Below are positions 5,523-7,260 of a stretch of 7,260 nt of DNA, piece after piece; within the stretch, counting starts at the first letter, position 1; each line of letters opens with the position of its first letter. This stretch comes from Gemmatimonadota bacterium. Lineage in GTDB: Bacteria > Latescibacterota > UBA2968. The translations under genes were made by a program, and so were the position numbers. Where the stretch lies: NCBI GenBank assembly GCA_002714465.1, contig PAXL01000018.1, positions 104,666-111,925 on the forward strand. The letters run 5' to 3'. The notes beneath the pieces were generated by a model. It was not told where the DNA came from, ran no database searches, and was given only the letters and a program-made list of their open reading frames with translations.

Positions 5523-6620
5523 ATGGATAAAATCAAAGTGGGCATCATAGGCTGCGGCGCAATCGCGCAGGTGCAGCACATGCCGAACTTCCATGAGCTG
5601 CAGCATCTCTACGAGGTCACGTGGACGTGCGATGTCTCCGCGGGGCTTGCTAAGTATCTCGCAGACCGCTTTGCCGTGCCCAATCACACCGCAGACTATC
5701 GTGAAGTAATCGGCGCTTCGGACGTTGATGCGGTGCTCCTCTGCCACCGGGACCCAAAGACCGAGATCGCCGTCGCCTCCCTGAACGCAGGCAAGCACAT
5801 GTTCATCGAGAAGCCGATGTGCTTTTCGAACGAGGAAGCCCTAGCCATTCACGAGGCGGGAAAGAAAGCCGGTACGGTTTCACAGGTCGGATACATGAAG
5901 GTCTACGACCCAGCGTTTGAGCTCGTCTACGAAGAGAGCCGGGACATGGACCCTTCTTTCGTGCAGATCAACCACTTGCATCCCAACAACGACCTACACC
6001 TGACACAGTTTCACGTCGAGCGCTTCGATGACATTCCGGCGAGTGCTGGCGAACATTCGTCTGCTGCACGCACAGCTGCGATCGAACAAGCTCTTGGGGA
6101 CGAAATTCCTTTCGAAGTATCGAGAGCTTTCTACACACTTTCCGGCAGCATGATCCACGATCTCTATGGGCTTCGCACGGTAATGGGAAATCCGACTCGT
6201 GTTGTCAGTACGGAAGTCTGGAAAGAGGGTCGTGCGGTCTCCACCTTACTCGAGTATGCATCCGGGGCTCGCGCCATCGCAACTTGGATCGATCTACCGC
6301 ACCTGTGGGATTTCGACGAAACTCTGGAGATCTACGACGACAGCAAGCGCGCTATCCTTAGTTACCCGACCGGTTTTTCGCGCGGGCAACTCTCCGAAGT
6401 CACCATTTACGAAATCGACGCAAACGGCCGCACGAATGCCCGCCATCCGGCCGTCGAGTGGGAGAACCCTTTCGTCGCCGAACTGCGTCACTGGCACGAC
6501 TGCATTGTCAACGGAACAACCTGTCGCACGCCGGTAGTGGACGCTCTCGATGACATCTCACTTATCATCAACATCACCCAAGCCTACGTGACCGACACAC
6601 CAGTAACCTTTTCCCGATGA
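5523..6620 (+). CDS. Gfo/Idh/MocA family NAD(P)-dependent oxidoreductase
   Basis: A 365-residue cytoplasmic dehydrogenase. The N-terminal Rossmann fold starts at once: KVGIIGCGAIA (5-15) has the GxGxxA dinucleotide-binding loop. The family EKP motif is at 96-98 (Lys97 catalytic), within HMFIEKPMCFSNEEAL. Residues about 125-350 form the alpha/beta substrate domain, with SGSMIHDLYGL (207-217), where His212-Asp213 correspond to the conserved active-site HD pair, and the C-terminal DALDDISLIINITQAY helix. Relatives oxidise or reduce sugars, inositols or sugar acids; the exact substrate cannot be read. I chose ATG 5523 because the Rossmann strand begins three residues later and AGGG lies 8 nt upstream; the in-frame GTG at 5445 would add 26 unrelated residues across a likely promoter. 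The ROK kinase gene follows after 76 bp in the same direction, which suggests joint sugar catabolism. Confidence 0.93.
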   Translation: MDKIKVGIIGCGAIAQVQHMPNFHELQHLYEVTWTCDVSAGLAKYLADRFAVPNHTADYREVIGASDVDAVLLCHRDPKTEIAVASLNAGKHMFIEKPMCFSNEEALAIHEAGKKAGTVSQVGYMKVYDPAFELVYEESRDMDPSFVQINHLHPNNDLHLTQFHVERFDDIPASAGEHSSAARTAAIEQALGDEIPFEVSRAFYTLSGSMIHDLYGLRTVMGNPTRVVSTEVWKEGRAVSTLLEYASGARAIATWIDLPHLWDFDETLEIYDDSKRAILSYPTGFSRGQLSEVTIYEIDANGRTNARHPAVEWENPFVAELRHWHDCIVNGTTCRTPVVDALDDISLIINITQAYVTDTPVTFSR

Positions 6621-6685
6621 TCTTCCATACAGCCCACCACATATGCGTGCACCTTGCACATCCTGCGGTCGACACCTTGGTCCGT

Positions 6686-6690
6686 GGAGG
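6686..6690 (+). promoter_or_regulatory. Strong ribosome binding site of the ROK kinase gene
   Basis: GGAGG with a 6-nt spacer before ATG 6697, the best Shine-Dalgarno match in the window. Upstream, in the 76-bp gap after the oxidoreductase gene, a small hairpin (GTGCA 6647-6651, TGCAC 6655-6659) is visible but has no T-run after it, so read-through is expected. Confidence 0.7.
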
Positions 6691-6696
6691 CACACA

Positions 6697-7260
6697 ATGG
6701 TAGCTCTCGGCATCGATCTAGGTGGCACGGACATCAAGGGCGCGGTTATCTCGTCCGATGGTCGGATTCTCACCCAGAACAAGGTGTCCACCCATCCAGA
6801 AGAGGGTGCCGAAGGCGTCGCAGACCGAATCGTCGATCTCATCCACACGCTTTGTCAGGATCACATTACTGAGCTCTCGAAAACGGCCGGCGTGGGTGTC
6901 GGAGTTCCGGGCGTAACGAGAAAAGACGGCACCGTTGTCATCGCTCCGAACCTGAACTGGTATCACGTACCCTTCAGATCGATATTGGCGGAGCGTCTGC
7001 CTGGCGTGAAAGTCGAACTCGACAACGATGCTAACGTTGCCGCGCTCGCTGAAGCGAAAGCAGGTGCCGGTGCCGGCTGTGAATCGCTCGCTCTTCTGAC
7101 GCTCGGAACGGGAATTGGCGGTGGCATCATCATCGACGGGCGCGTGCATCATGGATCGTCTTACTCCGCCGGGGAGATCGGTCACATGGTCGTTGTTCCC
7201 GATGGTCCCTTGTGCGGCTGCGGCAAGCACGGATGCTTGGAAGCGATCAGCGCTACAAAG
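6697..7260 (+). CDS. ROK family sugar kinase (glucokinase-like), partial (C-terminus beyond right edge)
   Basis: The first 188 residues of a ROK protein that runs off the window in frame. ALGIDLGGTDIKGAVI (3-18) is the phosphate-binding DxGGT loop of the ASKHA fold. VELDNDANVAALAE (106-119) holds the catalytic Asp111. LTLGTGIGGGII (134-145) is the second phosphate region. SAGEIGHM (157-164, with Glu160 and His163) and CGCGKHGCLE (173-182) form the ROK zinc site, with three cysteines and one histidine. Typical ROK kinases are about 300-330 residues, so roughly 40 percent is missing. There is no N-terminal helix-turn-helix, so this is a kinase rather than a ROK repressor. It would phosphorylate glucose, N-acetylglucosamine, N-acetylmannosamine, fructose or a similar sugar in the cytoplasm; specificity is not resolved. 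It is probably co-transcribed with the upstream oxidoreductase gene. Confidence 0.93.
   Translation, partial: MVALGIDLGGTDIKGAVISSDGRILTQNKVSTHPEEGAEGVADRIVDLIHTLCQDHITELSKTAGVGVGVPGVTRKDGTVVIAPNLNWYHVPFRSILAERLPGVKVELDNDANVAALAEAKAGAGAGCESLALLTLGTGIGGGIIIDGRVHHGSSYSAGEIGHMVVVPDGPLCGCGKHGCLEAISATK

Noticed and set aside
6647..6659. Small hairpin GTGCA-CCT-TGCAC between the oxidoreductase and ROK kinase genes
   Set aside because: A 5-bp stem with no T-run; could be chance and is too weak to call a terminator or regulatory element.
6718..7230. A 170-codon minus-strand frame inside the ROK kinase gene
   Set aside because: It is antisense to a kinase with all expected ROK motifs and has no recognisable domain.

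Overview
The window looks like a chromosomal piece of an uncultured, free-living heterotrophic bacterium with moderately GC-rich DNA. The mix of a secreted heparinase II/III-type lyase, a Gfo/Idh/MocA dehydrogenase, a ROK sugar kinase, a beta-lactamase-related serine hydrolase and a membrane-anchored SGNH hydrolase resembles glycan-degrading lineages such as Latescibacterota, Poribacteria or planctomycete-like groups. That placement is inference only; there is no rRNA or marker gene here. I see no tRNA, rRNA, CRISPR array, insertion sequence, phage gene or origin.

Layout, left to right. (1) Positions 1-713, minus strand: the N-terminal 237 residues of a membrane-anchored SGNH/GDSL hydrolase that runs off the left edge. 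It has a TTG start and is easily missed. (2) 728-2674, plus: a secreted heparinase II/III-family protein with a clear signal peptide. Its start lies only 14 bp from the start of gene 1. (3) 2685-3785, minus: a beta-lactamase-related serine hydrolase, convergent with gene 2 with 10 bp between stop codons. (4) 3786-3926: a divergent intergenic region with a weak candidate promoter and a 6-bp inverted repeat. (5) 3927-5385, plus: a tight operon of a Mut7-C RNase-domain protein, CutA, and a cupin protein with a helical tail. The first two overlap by 8 bp and the last two are 9 bp apart. (6) 5386-5522: an intergenic region with a reasonable sigma70-like promoter. (7) 5523-6620, plus: a Gfo/Idh/MocA oxidoreductase. 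(8) 6697 to the right edge, plus: the N-terminal 188 residues of a ROK-family sugar kinase.

How they may fit together (inference). The secreted lyase would cleave uronic-acid-containing polysaccharide outside the cytoplasm. The Gfo/Idh/MocA enzyme and ROK kinase would oxidise and phosphorylate released sugars inside. The SGNH hydrolase could remove acyl groups from glycans or act on the envelope. The Mut7-C/CutA/cupin operon has no obvious link to sugar metabolism; all three are conserved families whose physiological role is poorly settled. No gene is frameshifted or visibly broken. The two truncated genes are cut only by the window edges. I did not find a convincing new multi-gene system; the most useful points are the unlisted SGNH gene, the very tight divergent start pair, the active-site variation in the lyase, and the Mut7-C/CutA/cupin cluster.
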